A stretch of DNA of 64,000 nucleotides, from assembly GCA_900215285.1 (NCBI GenBank), contig OCMG01000003.1:434001-498000 (forward strand). Reading direction: 5' to 3'. The notes beneath the pieces were generated by a model. That model saw nothing but the letters and a program-made list of their open reading frames with translations. It was not told where the DNA came from and ran no database searches. Positions 15,508 through 24,427 of the stretch are shown piece after piece. Numbering within the stretch: the stretch's first letter is position 1; the number at the start of each line of letters is the position of its first letter. A program made the position numbers and the translations under genes. The stretch comes from Ensifer adhaerens. GTDB taxonomy: Bacteria > Pseudomonadota > Alphaproteobacteria > Rhizobiales > Rhizobiaceae.

Positions 15508-16500
15508 TCAGGCGAGCGAGACGCGCTTGCCGGTCTTGGAGCTTTCGAGCGCAGCATCGGCCAGCTGGAGCGCCTTGAGGCCGTCCGTGCCGGTCGGGCT
15601 GATGGCGGCACCGTCGACGATGGCCGCGATGAAGGCGGCGATTTCGTTGGCGTAAGCCTCCGTGTAGCGCGTCATGAAGAAATCATGCAGCGGCGGGCGG
15701 GTATAGCCTTCGCCATTGGCGATCTCGATGGAAACGGCGCGCTGGTTTTCCGCAGACACGACGCCCTTCGAGCCATGAACCTCAATGCGCTGGTCGTAGC
15801 CATAGGTGGCGCGGCGCGAGTTGGAGATGACGGCCTGCTTGCCGGACTTGGTTTCGAGAATGACGGTGACGCTGTCGAAATCGCCGGCCTTGCCGATTTC
15901 CGGATCGACGAGAACTGCGGCATGCGCGGAAACTGAGGCAACCTCTTCGCCGAGCAGGAAGCGGGCCATGTCGAAATCGTGGATCGTCATGTCGCGGAAA
16001 ATGCCGCCCGAACGCTTGATATAGTCGACCGGCGGGGCGCCCGGATCGCGGGAGGTGATCGTCACCATTTCGACCGCGCCGATCTTGCCATCGGCAATCG
16101 CCTTACGAACGGCCATGAAATGCGGGTCGAAGCGGCGGTTGAAGCCGACCATCAGCTTGGCCTTGGTTTCATCAACCACCTTGATGCAATCGCGAACGCG
16201 GGCAACATCCAGATCGACCGGCTTTTCGCAGAAGATCGCCTTGCCGGCGCGGGCAAAGCGCTCGATCAGGTCGGCATGGGTGTCGGTCGGGGTGCAGATG
16301 ATGACGGCGTCGATATCGGCCGACTTCTCGATCTCCTCGATCGTGCGCACATCGCAGCCATAGGTCTTGGCAATCGCGTTGGCGGCCTCCGCGAAGGGGT
16401 CGGCGACGGCCACCAGCTTGGCATCCGCATTGCCGGCAACAGCCTTGGCGTGGACCTTGCCGATGCGGCCGGCGCCCAAGAGTCCGAATTTCACTGTCAT
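15508..16500 (-). CDS. idhA: myo-Inositol 2-dehydrogenase
   Basis: A 330-residue Gfo/Idh/MocA-type oxidoreductase that oxidises myo-inositol to 2-keto-myo-inositol with NAD+, the first step of inositol breakdown. The N-terminus has GLLGAGRIGKVHA (Rossmann cofactor site). The family catalytic motif EKP occurs in AIFCEKPVDLD near residue 95, and the conserved HDFDMARFLLGEEV follows near residue 175, with GGIFRDMTIHD. It is divergent from iolR, with 228 bases between them containing a candidate IolR site. Its partners iolC, D, E and B are on the other strand. The paralogous family includes scyllo-inositol dehydrogenases, but context and length support IdhA. Confidence 0.9.
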   Translation of the reverse strand: MTVKFGLLGAGRIGKVHAKAVAGNADAKLVAVADPFAEAANAIAKTYGCDVRTIEEIEKSADIDAVIICTPTDTHADLIERFARAGKAIFCEKPVDLDVARVRDCIKVVDETKAKLMVGFNRRFDPHFMAVRKAIADGKIGAVEMVTITSRDPGAPPVDYIKRSGGIFRDMTIHDFDMARFLLGEEVASVSAHAAVLVDPEIGKAGDFDSVTVILETKSGKQAVISNSRRATYGYDQRIEVHGSKGVVSAENQRAVSIEIANGEGYTRPPLHDFFMTRYTEAYANEIAAFIAAIVDGAAISPTGTDGLKALQLADAALESSKTGKRVSLA

Positions 16501-16584
16501 GAGTGTGCTCCCGAAAATGTCAGTTTGTTGGCTGCAAACCCGGCGGAAGCGTGACGCGCTTTTCCGGAATTGCCGATCCGAAAT

Positions 16585-16598
16585 GGAACGAAGATTTC
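16585..16598. promoter_or_regulatory. Candidate IolR site between idhA and iolR
   Basis: GGAACGAAGATTTC fits GGAA-N6-TTCC with one mismatch. GGAA-N6-TTCC is the site reported for the RpiR-type repressor IolR of Sinorhizobium meliloti. It lies in the divergent idhA/iolR promoter region. Confidence 0.45.
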
Positions 16599-16728
16599 AT
16601 TTGCACGGTCTTAAAGGAATGTCTGGTTTCAAACAACGGGTCTTCGATGAATTTTGGAAGAAGCAGTTGCCGAATTCCATTTTTGGCATAAACATTCCAT
16701 CACGAGAGCGGGGATATGGAGAACTGAT

Positions 16729-17586
16729 TTGGCGGATATGAGCGAAGCGGGCGCTGTGCCGCCGGCGGATTTCGAGAGCCTGAAGGCCCAGGTCGTCGGC
16801 AATCATGTGAAGCTGCCCAAGCGGCTGAAGCAGGCGGCGGCCTATGCGCTCGAGAATCCTGACGAGATCGCTTTCGGCACGGCGGCCAGCATCGCGCAGG
16901 CGGCCTCCGTCCAGCCTTCAACGCTGGTGCGGTTGGCGCATCAGTTCGGCTACGAAGGCTTTTCGCATTTCCAGACGGTCTTCAAGGAGCGCCTGCGGCT
17001 TCGCACGCCATCCTACGAGGAGCGGCTGACGCAGATCGAGAAATCCGGCGATGCCGCTCCGGAAGCCGCGCTCCTGCATGGGTTTTTCGGGGCTGCACGC
17101 TCGTCCATCGTGAAAATGGAAGAGGCGATCAGCGAGGAGGATTTCAAGCGGGCCATCGAGGTTCTGGGTGCGGCGGACACGATCTACCTGATCGCCAAGC
17201 GGCGCTCCTATGCGTTGACGGCGCATCTTGCTTACGCCTTCTCCAAGCTCGGGATTCGCCACCAGATGGTCGCGTCCACCAACGGGGTGGACATGGAGAC
17301 TGTGCAGTTCGCACGGCCGAGCGATGCCGCATTGGCGATCTCCTTCTCTCCCTACGCCGCCGAAAGCCTGGAACATGCCCGCGCGCTGCATGCGCAGGGC
17401 GTGCCGCTGGTCTCGATCACCGATTCCGCCTTCTCGCCACTCGCCTCGATTTCCACGCTCTGGTTCGAAGTCGCGGAGACGGATTTCGCCGGTTTCCGCT
17501 CGCTTTCGGCATCCATGGCGCTGACGATGGCCTTGTCTGTCGGCATCGCGGAATATCGCCGGCATGAACAGAACGGGGCAGAGTAG
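16729..17586 (+). CDS. iolR: RpiR family repressor of inositol catabolism
   Basis: A 285-residue regulator with an N-terminal RpiR helix-turn-helix domain (LPKRLKQAAAYALENP, then AFGTAASIAQAASVQPSTLV and RLAHQFGYEGFSHFQTVFK) and a C-terminal SIS sugar-phosphate-binding domain from about residue 125 (AADTIYLIAKRRSYALTAHLAYAFSKLG). The first ATG of the conserved part is 16738, but a TTG at 16729 has GGAGA six bases upstream and is the better start. The operon order iolR-iolC-iolD-iolE-iolB is as in Sinorhizobium meliloti, where IolR represses the iol genes and is released by an inositol breakdown product. A matching operator lies directly after its stop. Confidence 0.88.
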   Translation: MADMSEAGAVPPADFESLKAQVVGNHVKLPKRLKQAAAYALENPDEIAFGTAASIAQAASVQPSTLVRLAHQFGYEGFSHFQTVFKERLRLRTPSYEERLTQIEKSGDAAPEAALLHGFFGAARSSIVKMEEAISEEDFKRAIEVLGAADTIYLIAKRRSYALTAHLAYAFSKLGIRHQMVASTNGVDMETVQFARPSDAALAISFSPYAAESLEHARALHAQGVPLVSITDSAFSPLASISTLWFEVAETDFAGFRSLSASMALTMALSVGIAEYRRHEQNGAE

Positions 17587-17590
17587 ATTT

Positions 17591-17604
17591 GGAATATAAA
17601 TTCC
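17591..17604. promoter_or_regulatory. IolR operator upstream of iolC
   Basis: GGAATATAAATTCC is an exact GGAA-N6-TTCC palindrome five bases after the iolR stop and 81 bases before iolC. Only this copy in the iol region is perfect. Function is inferred from the published S. meliloti IolR motif. Confidence 0.65.
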
Positions 17605-17684
17605 GAATTGACAATTTATTGGCTTTTGTGTTTCATCCGCCGCAACCGGCCTGACGGCTGACAAGAACACATGTGGAGGATCGA

Positions 17685-19622
17685 ATGCCGCGCCTTTCCC
17701 CCGGCTTCAAGCCCGAGGCTGAACTCGACGTCATCACCATCGGCCGCTCCTCCGTCGATATTTACGGCCAGCAGATCGGCGCGCGGCTGGAAGATACGGT
17801 GAGCTTCGCCCGCTCCGTCGGCGGCTGCCCGGCCAACATCGCCATCGGTACGGCGCGGCTGGGGCTGAAATCGGCCATCATCACCGGCGTCGGCGACGAG
17901 CAGATGGGCTCCTTCATCAAGGAACATCTGGCGCGCGAGGGTGTCGAGACGAAGGGTATCAAGACCGACCCGACGCGGCTGACCGCGCTCGTCCTGCTCG
18001 GTGTCGAAAACGACAAGACCTTCCCGACGATCTTCTATCGCGAAAACTGCGCCGACATGTCGATCTCGGAAGACGACGTTACGGAGGACTTTATCGCCTC
18101 CGCCCGCGCAGTGCTCGTCACGGGCACGCATTTTTCCAAGCCGAACACCGAAGCGGCGCAGAAGAAGGCGATCCGCGTCGCCAAGGCGAACGGTGCGAAG
18201 GTGATCTTCGATATCGACTATCGCCCCAACCTTTGGGGTCTTGCCGGCCACCGGGCGGGCGAGGAGCGCTATATTGCCTCGGATGTTGTTTCCAGCCGCC
18301 TGAAGCCGATTCTCGCCGAATGCGATCTCATCGTCGGCACGGAAGAGGAAGTGCTGATTGCTTCTGGCGAGGGCGATCTTCTGGCGGCGCTGAAGACCAT
18401 TCGCGCGTCGTCGTCTGCCACGATTGTTCTCAAGCGCGGGCCGATGGGCTGCATCGTGTACGACGGCGCGATCCCGGACGATCTGGAACAGGGGATCGTC
18501 GGTCAGGGCTTCCCGATCGAGGTCTATAATACGCTCGGCGCCGGCGACAGCTTCATGTCCGGCTTCCTGCGGGGCTGGCTGAAGGGCGAGGCGCATGAGA
18601 CATCGGCCACCTGGGCGAATGCCTGCGGCGCCTTTGCCGTCTCGCGCCTGCTCTGCTCGCCGGAAATCCCGACTTTCACCGAGCTGCAATATTTCCTCAA
18701 GCATGGCAGCAAGGAACGCGCGCTGCGCAAGGATGCGGATCTCAACCATGTCCATTGGGCAACGACCCGGCTTGCCGGCGACATCCCGCTTCTGATGGCG
18801 CTGGCGATCGACCATCGCTCGCAGCTGGTCGACGTCGCGCGTGAACTCAACGTTCCCGAAGAGCGCATCCCCGCCTTCAAGCGCCTTGCCGTGGCGGCTG
18901 CCGCCCGCGTTGCCAAGGGCCGTCCGGGCTATGGCATGCTGATCGACGAGCGTTTCGGCCGCGATGCCTTCTTTGATGCGATGAAGCAGAATTTCACCTG
19001 GATCGGTCGTCCGGTCGAGCTGCCGGGCTCCAAGCCGCTCAAGTTCGAGTTCTCGCAGGACATCGGCTCGCAGTTGGTCGCCTGGCCGGTCGAGCATTGC
19101 ATCAAGTGCCTCTGCTTCTATCATCCGGACGATCCGGCGGCACTCAAGGCCGAGCAGCAGGAAAAGCTAAAGGCGCTGTTCGACGCCGCCCGCAAGGTGG
19201 GTCGCGAGCTGCTCATCGAAATCATTGCGGGCAAGAACGGTCCCCTCACCGATGATACCATTGCGAGGGCCATGCGGGAGCTTTACGATCTCGGCATCAA
19301 GCCGGACTGGTGGAAGCTGGAGCCGCAGGCGTCGCAAACCGCCTGGGCGAAGATCGAGGCGGTGATTGCCGAACACGATCCCTTCTGCCGTGGCATCGTG
19401 CTGCTGGGGCTGGAAGCGCCGGCGGAAGAGCTGGAAAAGGCTTTCGCCGCGACACTGGTTGCGCCCTCGGTCAAGGGTTTCGCGGTCGGTCGCACCATCT
19501 TTGCGGATGCGGCGCGGCAGTGGCTGGGTGGAAAGATGGACGACGAGGCGGCGATTGCCGATATGGCGGCGCGCTTCGAAGGGCTGACAAAGGCCTGGCT
19601 GAAGACGCGCGGATTGGAATGA
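17685..19622 (+). CDS. iolC: 5-Dehydro-2-deoxygluconokinase fused to DUF2090 domain
   Basis: A 645-residue two-domain protein. The N-terminal 320 residues are a PfkB-type kinase: GRSSVDIYGQQIG near the start, GGCPANIAIGTARLG, and the ATP/anion-hole motif NTLGAGDSFMSGFLRGWL near residue 285. It phosphorylates 2-deoxy-5-keto-D-gluconate. The C-terminal 300 residues form a DUF2090 aldolase-like domain (LMALAIDHRSQL, GYGMLIDERFG, LLIEIIAGKNG). This domain is thought to do the following aldol step (IolJ role), but that is from family knowledge only. The start is ATG 17685 after GGAGGA, with a GTG four codons upstream rejected. The fusion is known in many proteobacteria. It begins the iolC-D-E-B series. 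Confidence 0.88.
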   Translation: MPRLSPGFKPEAELDVITIGRSSVDIYGQQIGARLEDTVSFARSVGGCPANIAIGTARLGLKSAIITGVGDEQMGSFIKEHLAREGVETKGIKTDPTRLTALVLLGVENDKTFPTIFYRENCADMSISEDDVTEDFIASARAVLVTGTHFSKPNTEAAQKKAIRVAKANGAKVIFDIDYRPNLWGLAGHRAGEERYIASDVVSSRLKPILAECDLIVGTEEEVLIASGEGDLLAALKTIRASSSATIVLKRGPMGCIVYDGAIPDDLEQGIVGQGFPIEVYNTLGAGDSFMSGFLRGWLKGEAHETSATWANACGAFAVSRLLCSPEIPTFTELQYFLKHGSKERALRKDADLNHVHWATTRLAGDIPLLMALAIDHRSQLVDVARELNVPEERIPAFKRLAVAAAARVAKGRPGYGMLIDERFGRDAFFDAMKQNFTWIGRPVELPGSKPLKFEFSQDIGSQLVAWPVEHCIKCLCFYHPDDPAALKAEQQEKLKALFDAARKVGRELLIEIIAGKNGPLTDDTIARAMRELYDLGIKPDWWKLEPQASQTAWAKIEAVIAEHDPFCRGIVLLGLEAPAEELEKAFAATLVAPSVKGFAVGRTIFADAARQWLGGKMDDEAAIADMAARFEGLTKAWLKTRGLE

Positions 19623-19744
19623 CCCCTTCTCCCCTTGGGGAGAAGGTGGCGCGAAGCGCCGGATGAGGGGTTTTTAAGTCGAGGCAGTGGGAACCCCTCA
19701 TCGCCTCGCTTTGCTCGGCACTTCTCCCCAAGGGGAGAAGAGGG
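19623..19744. repeat. RIME-like palindromic intergenic repeat, copy 4
   Basis: It starts directly after the iolC stop. CCCCTTCTCCCCTTGGGGAG, AAGGTGGCGCGAAGCGCCGG and ATGAGGGG form the first half. AACCCCTCATCGCC, then TTCTCCCCAAGGGGAGAAG, forms a second inverted half. It lies inside an operon (iolC to iolD), not only at an operon end, so it may set RNA stability between genes. Confidence 0.85.
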
Positions 19745-19819
19745 AATATGCGGTGACCGCTCGGCCAGACAATTGGCCGGGCAGTTGCAAATAAGAATGG
19801 ACGGACCCGGGAGGTCAAG

Positions 19820-21682
19820 ATGGGCAAGACGATCAGGCTGACGATGGCGCAGGCCCTCGTGAAGTTTCTTTCCAGCCAGATGACGGTGATCGATGGCGTC
19901 AAGCAGCCGATCTTTGGCGGCTGCTGGGCGATTTTCGGCCATGGCAATGTCGCCGGCATCGGTGAGGCGCTTTATCAGGCGCGCAACGGCTTTCCGACCT
20001 ATCGCGCCCATAACGAGCAGTCGATGGCGCATTCGGCGATTGCCTATGCCAAGGCGAATTTCCGCCGCCGCTTCATGGCCTGCACGACCTCCATCGGCCC
20101 CGGGGCGCTCAATATGGTGACCGCCGCCGGCGTTGCCCATGTCAACCGCCTGCCGGTGCTCTTCCTGCCCGGCGACGTCTTTGCCAACCGCGCCCCCGAC
20201 CCGGTGCTGCAGCAGATCGAAGCATTCGGTGACGGCACGGTTTCGGCCTCCGACGCCTTCCGCCCGGTGTCCCGCTATTTCGACCGCATCACGCGGCCCG
20301 AGCAGATCATCATGGCGCTGCGCCGCGCCATGCAGGTGCTGACCGATCCGGCCGATTGCGGCCCGGTGACGCTGTCGCTCTGCCAGGACGTGCAGGCGGA
20401 GGCGTTTGATTATCCGGAGAACTTCTTCGAGGAACGCGTCTGGACGACGAACCGCCGCATCCGCCCGGACGAGACCGAACTCGCCAATGCTATCGCGCTG
20501 ATCTCGGCGGCGAAGAAGCCGGTGATCGTTGCCGGCGGCGGCGTGCTCTATTCGCTTGCCACCGAGGAACTGACCGCCTTTGCCGACAAGCACGGTGTTC
20601 CGGTCGTCGTCACGCAGGCTGGCAAGTCGGCCATTGACGAGCGCCACCCGCTGGCGCTTGGCTCGGTCGGCGTGACGGGAACCTCGGCCGCCAATGCGAT
20701 TGCCGAGGACGCCGATCTGGTCATTGGTATCGGCACGCGCTTCCAGGATTTCACCACCGGTTCCTGGGCGCTGTTCAAGAACGAGGATCTGAAAATCCTC
20801 TCGATCAATGTCGCCCCGATCGATGGCGGCAAGCATGGCGCGGAGCCGCTGATCGCGGATGCACGCGAGGCCCTCACGCTGATTTCGGAAAAGCTGGGCA
20901 GCTGGCATGCGCCGACGGCGGTCGCCGACAAGGCCGATCTGGCCAAGGCGACATGGACGAAGTCGGTGGAGAAGATGTTCTCGCCCGATTTCGTAACGGG
21001 CACGGGACTTCCCTCGGACGCGCAGGTGATCGGCGCGGTGACGCGTTCCATCGATCTTCAGAAGAGCATGGTGCTCTGCGCCGCCGGCGGTCTGCCGGGC
21101 GAGCTGCACAAGCTCTGGCCGGCGACGAAGCCGGGCAGCTACCACATGGAATACGGCTTCTCCTGCATGGGCTATGAGATCGCCGGTGGGCTCGGCGCCA
21201 AGATGGCGCGGCCGGACCTCGACATCGTCGTCATGGTCGGCGACGGGTCCTATATGATGGCCAATTCCGAGATCGCGACCTCGGTCATGATCGGCCGCAA
21301 GATCACCGTCGTCGTGCTCGACAATCGCGGCTATGGCTGCATCAACCGCCTGCAGATGGCGACCGGCGGGGCGAACTTCAACAACCTGCTGGACGATGCC
21401 TATCACGTCGTGCCGTCGAACATCGATTTCCGGGCGCATGCGGAATCCATGGGTGCAATCGCTGTCAAGGTCTCGACCGTCGCCGAGCTGGAACAGGCGC
21501 TTGCCGACTCCAAGTCGCACGACCGCACCTCCGTCATCGTCATCGACACAGACCCGCTGACCACGACGGGTGATGGCGGCCACTGGTGGGATGTCGCCGT
21601 GCCGGAAGTCAGCCCGCGCGCCGAGGTCAACAAGGCCCACGATGCGTATAAGAAGGCGCTCGCCTTCCAGCGTCTCGGCTAA
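19820..21682 (+). CDS. iolD: 3D-(3,5/4)-trihydroxycyclohexane-1,2-dione acylhydrolase (thiamine diphosphate dependent)
   Basis: A 620-residue ThDP enzyme that opens the ring of the inositol-derived diketone to give 5-deoxy-glucuronate. The N-terminal pyrimidine-binding domain has the conserved Glu in AHNEQSMAHSAIAYAK. The C-terminal pyrophosphate-binding domain has VVMVGDGSYMMANSEIATS and VVLDNRGYGCINRLQ (the GDG-to-N motif). The central domain has VIVAGGGVLYS. ATG 19820 follows GGGAGG at suitable spacing. It sits downstream of iolC across a repeat and 51 bases before iolE. Length fits IolD (about 615-640 residues). Confidence 0.93.
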   Translation: MGKTIRLTMAQALVKFLSSQMTVIDGVKQPIFGGCWAIFGHGNVAGIGEALYQARNGFPTYRAHNEQSMAHSAIAYAKANFRRRFMACTTSIGPGALNMVTAAGVAHVNRLPVLFLPGDVFANRAPDPVLQQIEAFGDGTVSASDAFRPVSRYFDRITRPEQIIMALRRAMQVLTDPADCGPVTLSLCQDVQAEAFDYPENFFEERVWTTNRRIRPDETELANAIALISAAKKPVIVAGGGVLYSLATEELTAFADKHGVPVVVTQAGKSAIDERHPLALGSVGVTGTSAANAIAEDADLVIGIGTRFQDFTTGSWALFKNEDLKILSINVAPIDGGKHGAEPLIADAREALTLISEKLGSWHAPTAVADKADLAKATWTKSVEKMFSPDFVTGTGLPSDAQVIGAVTRSIDLQKSMVLCAAGGLPGELHKLWPATKPGSYHMEYGFSCMGYEIAGGLGAKMARPDLDIVVMVGDGSYMMANSEIATSVMIGRKITVVVLDNRGYGCINRLQMATGGANFNNLLDDAYHVVPSNIDFRAHAESMGAIAVKVSTVAELEQALADSKSHDRTSVIVIDTDPLTTTGDGGHWWDVAVPEVSPRAEVNKAHDAYKKALAFQRLG

Positions 21683-21733
21683 ACTTTTTAAAAGGAGCGT
21701 ATGTCGCTCCCGCGTCTTTTCGAGGAGAATTTC

Positions 21734-22651
21734 ATGAAAGCCAAATTGGGCATGTCCCCCATCGCCTGGTGGAACGACGACCTTCCGGACCTGTCCGACG
21801 ACGTGTCGCTGGAAGAATGCCTGCGCCAGTCGCGCACGGCGGGCTTTACCGGCATGGAAAAGGGCCGCCGGTTCCCGGACGATCCGGCCGTCATGCTGCC
21901 GATCCTGCGCGGGGCCGACGTGACGCTCTGCGGCGGCTGGTTCTCCGGCACGCTGGTCAACGAGGAGCTGTCCGCCAACAAGGACCGCATCGCGCCGATG
22001 ATCGAGCTCTTCAAGGCGGTCGATGCGCCCTGCATCGTCTATGGCGAAGTCGGCCGCTCGATCCAGGGCGACCGTTCGAAGCCGCTGGCGACGAAGCCGA
22101 AACTCTCGGACGACGAGATGAAGGCCTATGCCCGCAAGGTGACCGAGTTTGGCGAATGGTGCGCGGAACAGGGTATGCCGCTCTCCTACCACCACCACAT
22201 GGCGGCCGTGGTGGAGACCGAAGCTGAACTCGATGCCTTCATGAAATATTCGGGCGAGGGCATTCCGCTGCTGATGGATGCCGGCCATCTCGCCTTTGCC
22301 GGCGGCGACGTACTGCGCGCCATCGACAATCACCATGCCCGCATCAACCACGTGCATGTGAAGGACATCCGCCGCCCGGTCGTGGATGGCCTTGACCGCT
22401 CGAAGCAGTCTTTCCTTGACGCCGTGGCGCTTGGCGCTTTTACGGTTCCGGGCGACGGCTCGCTCGATTTCGGCGCCATCGTGCAACGCTGCGCCGACTA
22501 TGGCTATGAGGGCTGGTTCGTGGTCGAAGCCGAGCAGGACCCCAAGAAGGCCCCGCCGCAGAAGATGGCCGAGATCGGACATGCCGAACTGATGCGCGTC
22601 ATGACGGCGGCAGGGTACGAGGTGGAAACGCAAGGGTTTCCGGTGAAGTGA
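21734..22651 (+). CDS. iolE: myo-Inosose-2 dehydratase
   Basis: A 305-residue TIM-barrel protein of the xylose-isomerase-like superfamily that dehydrates 2-keto-myo-inositol to the diketone used by IolD. Metal-binding and catalytic stretches are visible: SYHHHMAAVVETEAELDAF (with His and Glu ligands), LLMDAGHLAFAGGD, INHVHVKDIRR and WFVVEAEQDP. A GAGGAGAA site precedes ATG 21734, so the TTG/ATG frames further upstream are rejected. It is 51 bases after iolD. A repeat follows before iolB. Confidence 0.93.
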   Translation: MKAKLGMSPIAWWNDDLPDLSDDVSLEECLRQSRTAGFTGMEKGRRFPDDPAVMLPILRGADVTLCGGWFSGTLVNEELSANKDRIAPMIELFKAVDAPCIVYGEVGRSIQGDRSKPLATKPKLSDDEMKAYARKVTEFGEWCAEQGMPLSYHHHMAAVVETEAELDAFMKYSGEGIPLLMDAGHLAFAGGDVLRAIDNHHARINHVHVKDIRRPVVDGLDRSKQSFLDAVALGAFTVPGDGSLDFGAIVQRCADYGYEGWFVVEAEQDPKKAPPQKMAEIGHAELMRVMTAAGYEVETQGFPVK

Positions 22652-22863
22652 CCCCTTCTCCCCTGAGGGAGAAGGTGGCCCGAAGGGCCGGATGAGGGGC
22701 ACCACTCGGCTAGAAGAAGAGCCTGCGGCAAAGACCCCCTCTGGCTGCCGCCATCTCCCCCACAAGGGGGGAGACGACTCGCTGCTCTGCCTTCGTCCCT
22801 CTGGGCGTTGAGCGGTGCGGCTGGGTTAACTCCCTCCCCTTGTGGGGAGGGTTGGGGAGGGGC
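22652..22863. repeat. RIME-like palindromic intergenic repeat, copy 5 (compound)
   Basis: Begins right after the iolE stop with CCCCTTCTCCCCTGAGGGAG, AAGGTGGCCCGAAGGGCCGG and ATGAGGGG, as in copy 4. A second unit follows, with ATCTCCCCCACAAGGGGGGAG and CTCCCTCCCCTTGTGGGGAG, ending GGGTTGGGGAGGGG. This is the longest copy, and it ends just upstream of the iolB ribosome site. Confidence 0.85.
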
Positions 22864-22890
22864 ATTTATTCGAGACAAAGGGAGCAAGCC

Positions 22891-23685
22891 ATGTCCAAAC
22901 TTCTCGTGAAGCCGAAAGGCGATCATGGTCTGGTGACGAAGGTCACGCCGGAAAGCGCGGGCTGGACCTATGTCGGCTTCGAGCTGCACAAGCTCAAAGC
23001 CGGTGAAACGGTGTCCGCCGAGACGGGCGACCGTGAAAACTGCCTCGTCTGGATTTCCGGTTCCGCCACTGCAAAGGCGGGCCAAGAGGATTTCGGCACG
23101 CTCGGCGGCCGCAAGAGCCCGTTCGAGGGCGCGCCGGATGCGCTTTATGTGCCGATGGGCTCCAGCTGGTCGGTCACGGCGGAAACGGATCTCGAGCTTG
23201 CCGTCTGCTCGGCCCCCGGTGGCGGAAGCTACAAGGCCAAGCGCATTGCGCCCGGCTCGCATCCGCAGATCACACGCGGCAGAGGCTCCAATGTCCGCCT
23301 CGTGCACAACATCATGCCCGAGGACGACAATTCGGCGCATTCGCTGCTCGTCGTGGAAGTCATTACCCCGAATGGCAATACCTCGTCCTATCCCTCGCAC
23401 AAGCACGACCAGGACAACCTGCCGAACGAGAGTTTCCTCGAGGAGACCTATTATCACCGCCTCAACCCGCCGCAGGGCTTTGCCTTCCAGCGCGTCTATA
23501 CCGACGATCGTTCCCTCGATGAGGCGATGGCGGTGGAAGACGGCGATGTCGCGCTGGTGCCGAAGGGCTATCACCCCTGCGCGACCATTCATGGCTACGA
23601 CCTCTACTATCTCAACGTCATGGCCGGGCCGAAGCGGGTGTGGAAATTCCATAACCAGAAGGAGCACGAGTGGCTTCTCAAATAG
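22891..23685 (+). CDS. iolB: 5-Deoxy-glucuronate isomerase
   Basis: A 264-residue bicupin that isomerises 5-deoxy-glucuronate to 2-deoxy-5-keto-D-gluconate. The N-terminal cupin has the GWTYVGFELHKLKAGETVS and CLVWISGSA strands. The C-terminal cupin has SYPSHKHDQDNLPNESFLEETYYHRL, where the His-x-His and Glu residues form the metal site, and YHPCATIHGYDLYYLNVMAGP. ATG 22891 follows AAGGGAG. It closes the iol operon and is followed by a strong terminator. Together IdhA, IolE, IolD, IolB and IolC complete the path from myo-inositol to the aldolase step. IolA (semialdehyde dehydrogenase) is not in the window. Confidence 0.93.
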   Translation: MSKLLVKPKGDHGLVTKVTPESAGWTYVGFELHKLKAGETVSAETGDRENCLVWISGSATAKAGQEDFGTLGGRKSPFEGAPDALYVPMGSSWSVTAETDLELAVCSAPGGGSYKAKRIAPGSHPQITRGRGSNVRLVHNIMPEDDNSAHSLLVVEVITPNGNTSSYPSHKHDQDNLPNESFLEETYYHRLNPPQGFAFQRVYTDDRSLDEAMAVEDGDVALVPKGYHPCATIHGYDLYYLNVMAGPKRVWKFHNQKEHEWLLK

Positions 23686-23733
23686 CGCCTTGTAAATGAC
23701 TCCCGGTGTTCTCACGCCGGAGGAAGGGTTTCT

Positions 23734-23774
23734 GGCCACGCCTCGCACCAAGCAAGGCGTGGCCTTGTCTTTTC
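23734..23774 (+). terminator. Terminator after iolB
   Basis: Stem GGCCACGCCT (23734-23743) / AGGCGTGGCC (23755-23764), 11-base loop, followed by TTGTCTTTT. Marks the end of the iol operon. Confidence 0.85.
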
Positions 23775-23936
23775 CGCACCCGCATGCGTGGCCTGATCGT
23801 GCGGGATTGTAGTTGGAAAATCTGCCTTAGGCTCGGATGAACCGCGACTGAATGATCCCTTCAGCTTCCGTTCGAAACGGAGCCTCTAAAAGGGAGATGT
23901 TCAACCGCGGTCCCATCCGCCTCAGGAGATACAGTC

Positions 23937-24374
23937 ATGATCCGCACGTCATTTCTTGCAACCGCTCTCGTCGCACTTGTTGGTTTCGGCGCCGCCGTGC
24001 CTGCCATGGCCAACGATGTTCGCATCGAACAATATGGCTGGGGCAACTCTGCCGGCGGCGCGCAGGAGGGCTACCAGAACCGGATCAGAACCTACCAGAA
24101 CGGTGGCTATAACCGGATCACCAGCCACCAGTACGGTCGTCACAACCTTTCCGCTGTCGGTCAGGAAGGCTACGACAACTACGGCACCACCTATCAGCGC
24201 GGAAACGGCAACACGGCCGGCATCGGCCAGTTCGGTTCCCATCACACAACCATTCTTACCCAGGACGGCAATGGGAATATCGCCGCCGGTGTCCAGGTGG
24301 GCCATGGCTGCAGCGCCAATGTCAGCCAGGGTGGCAATGGCAATGTTGCGGCCTTCGTCCAGGCCTGCCCGTAA
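23937..24374 (+). CDS. Curlin-repeat protein, CsgA-like
   Basis: A 145-residue secreted protein. Residues 1-25 are a signal peptide (FLATALVALVGFGAAVPAMA, cut before NDVRIEQ). The mature part consists of curlin repeats of about 22 residues, each with a Q-x-G-x-x-N pattern: QYGWGN, QNGGYNR, QYGRHN, QEGYDN, QRGNGN, QFGSHH, QDGNGN, QGGNGN. Such repeats stack into the beta-helix of amyloid curli fibres outside the cell. A Cys pair near the end (GHGCSAN and VQACP) is unusual and might form a disulfide cap. AGGAG precedes ATG 23937. The next gene is csgH, so this is a curli cluster. Either a major or minor subunit is possible. Confidence 0.88.
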   Translation: MIRTSFLATALVALVGFGAAVPAMANDVRIEQYGWGNSAGGAQEGYQNRIRTYQNGGYNRITSHQYGRHNLSAVGQEGYDNYGTTYQRGNGNTAGIGQFGSHHTTILTQDGNGNIAAGVQVGHGCSANVSQGGNGNVAAFVQACP

Positions 24375-24427
24375 TCGGCTGAACATGATCAGCACCTGCA
24401 ACGGCAGACGATGAGAGGAAACGATCC

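Noticed and set aside
19283..22765. A 1160-codon minus-strand open frame over iolD and iolE
   Set aside because: It is a shadow of iolD/iolE. Such long antisense frames are common in high-GC DNA, and the protein has no recognisable domain.
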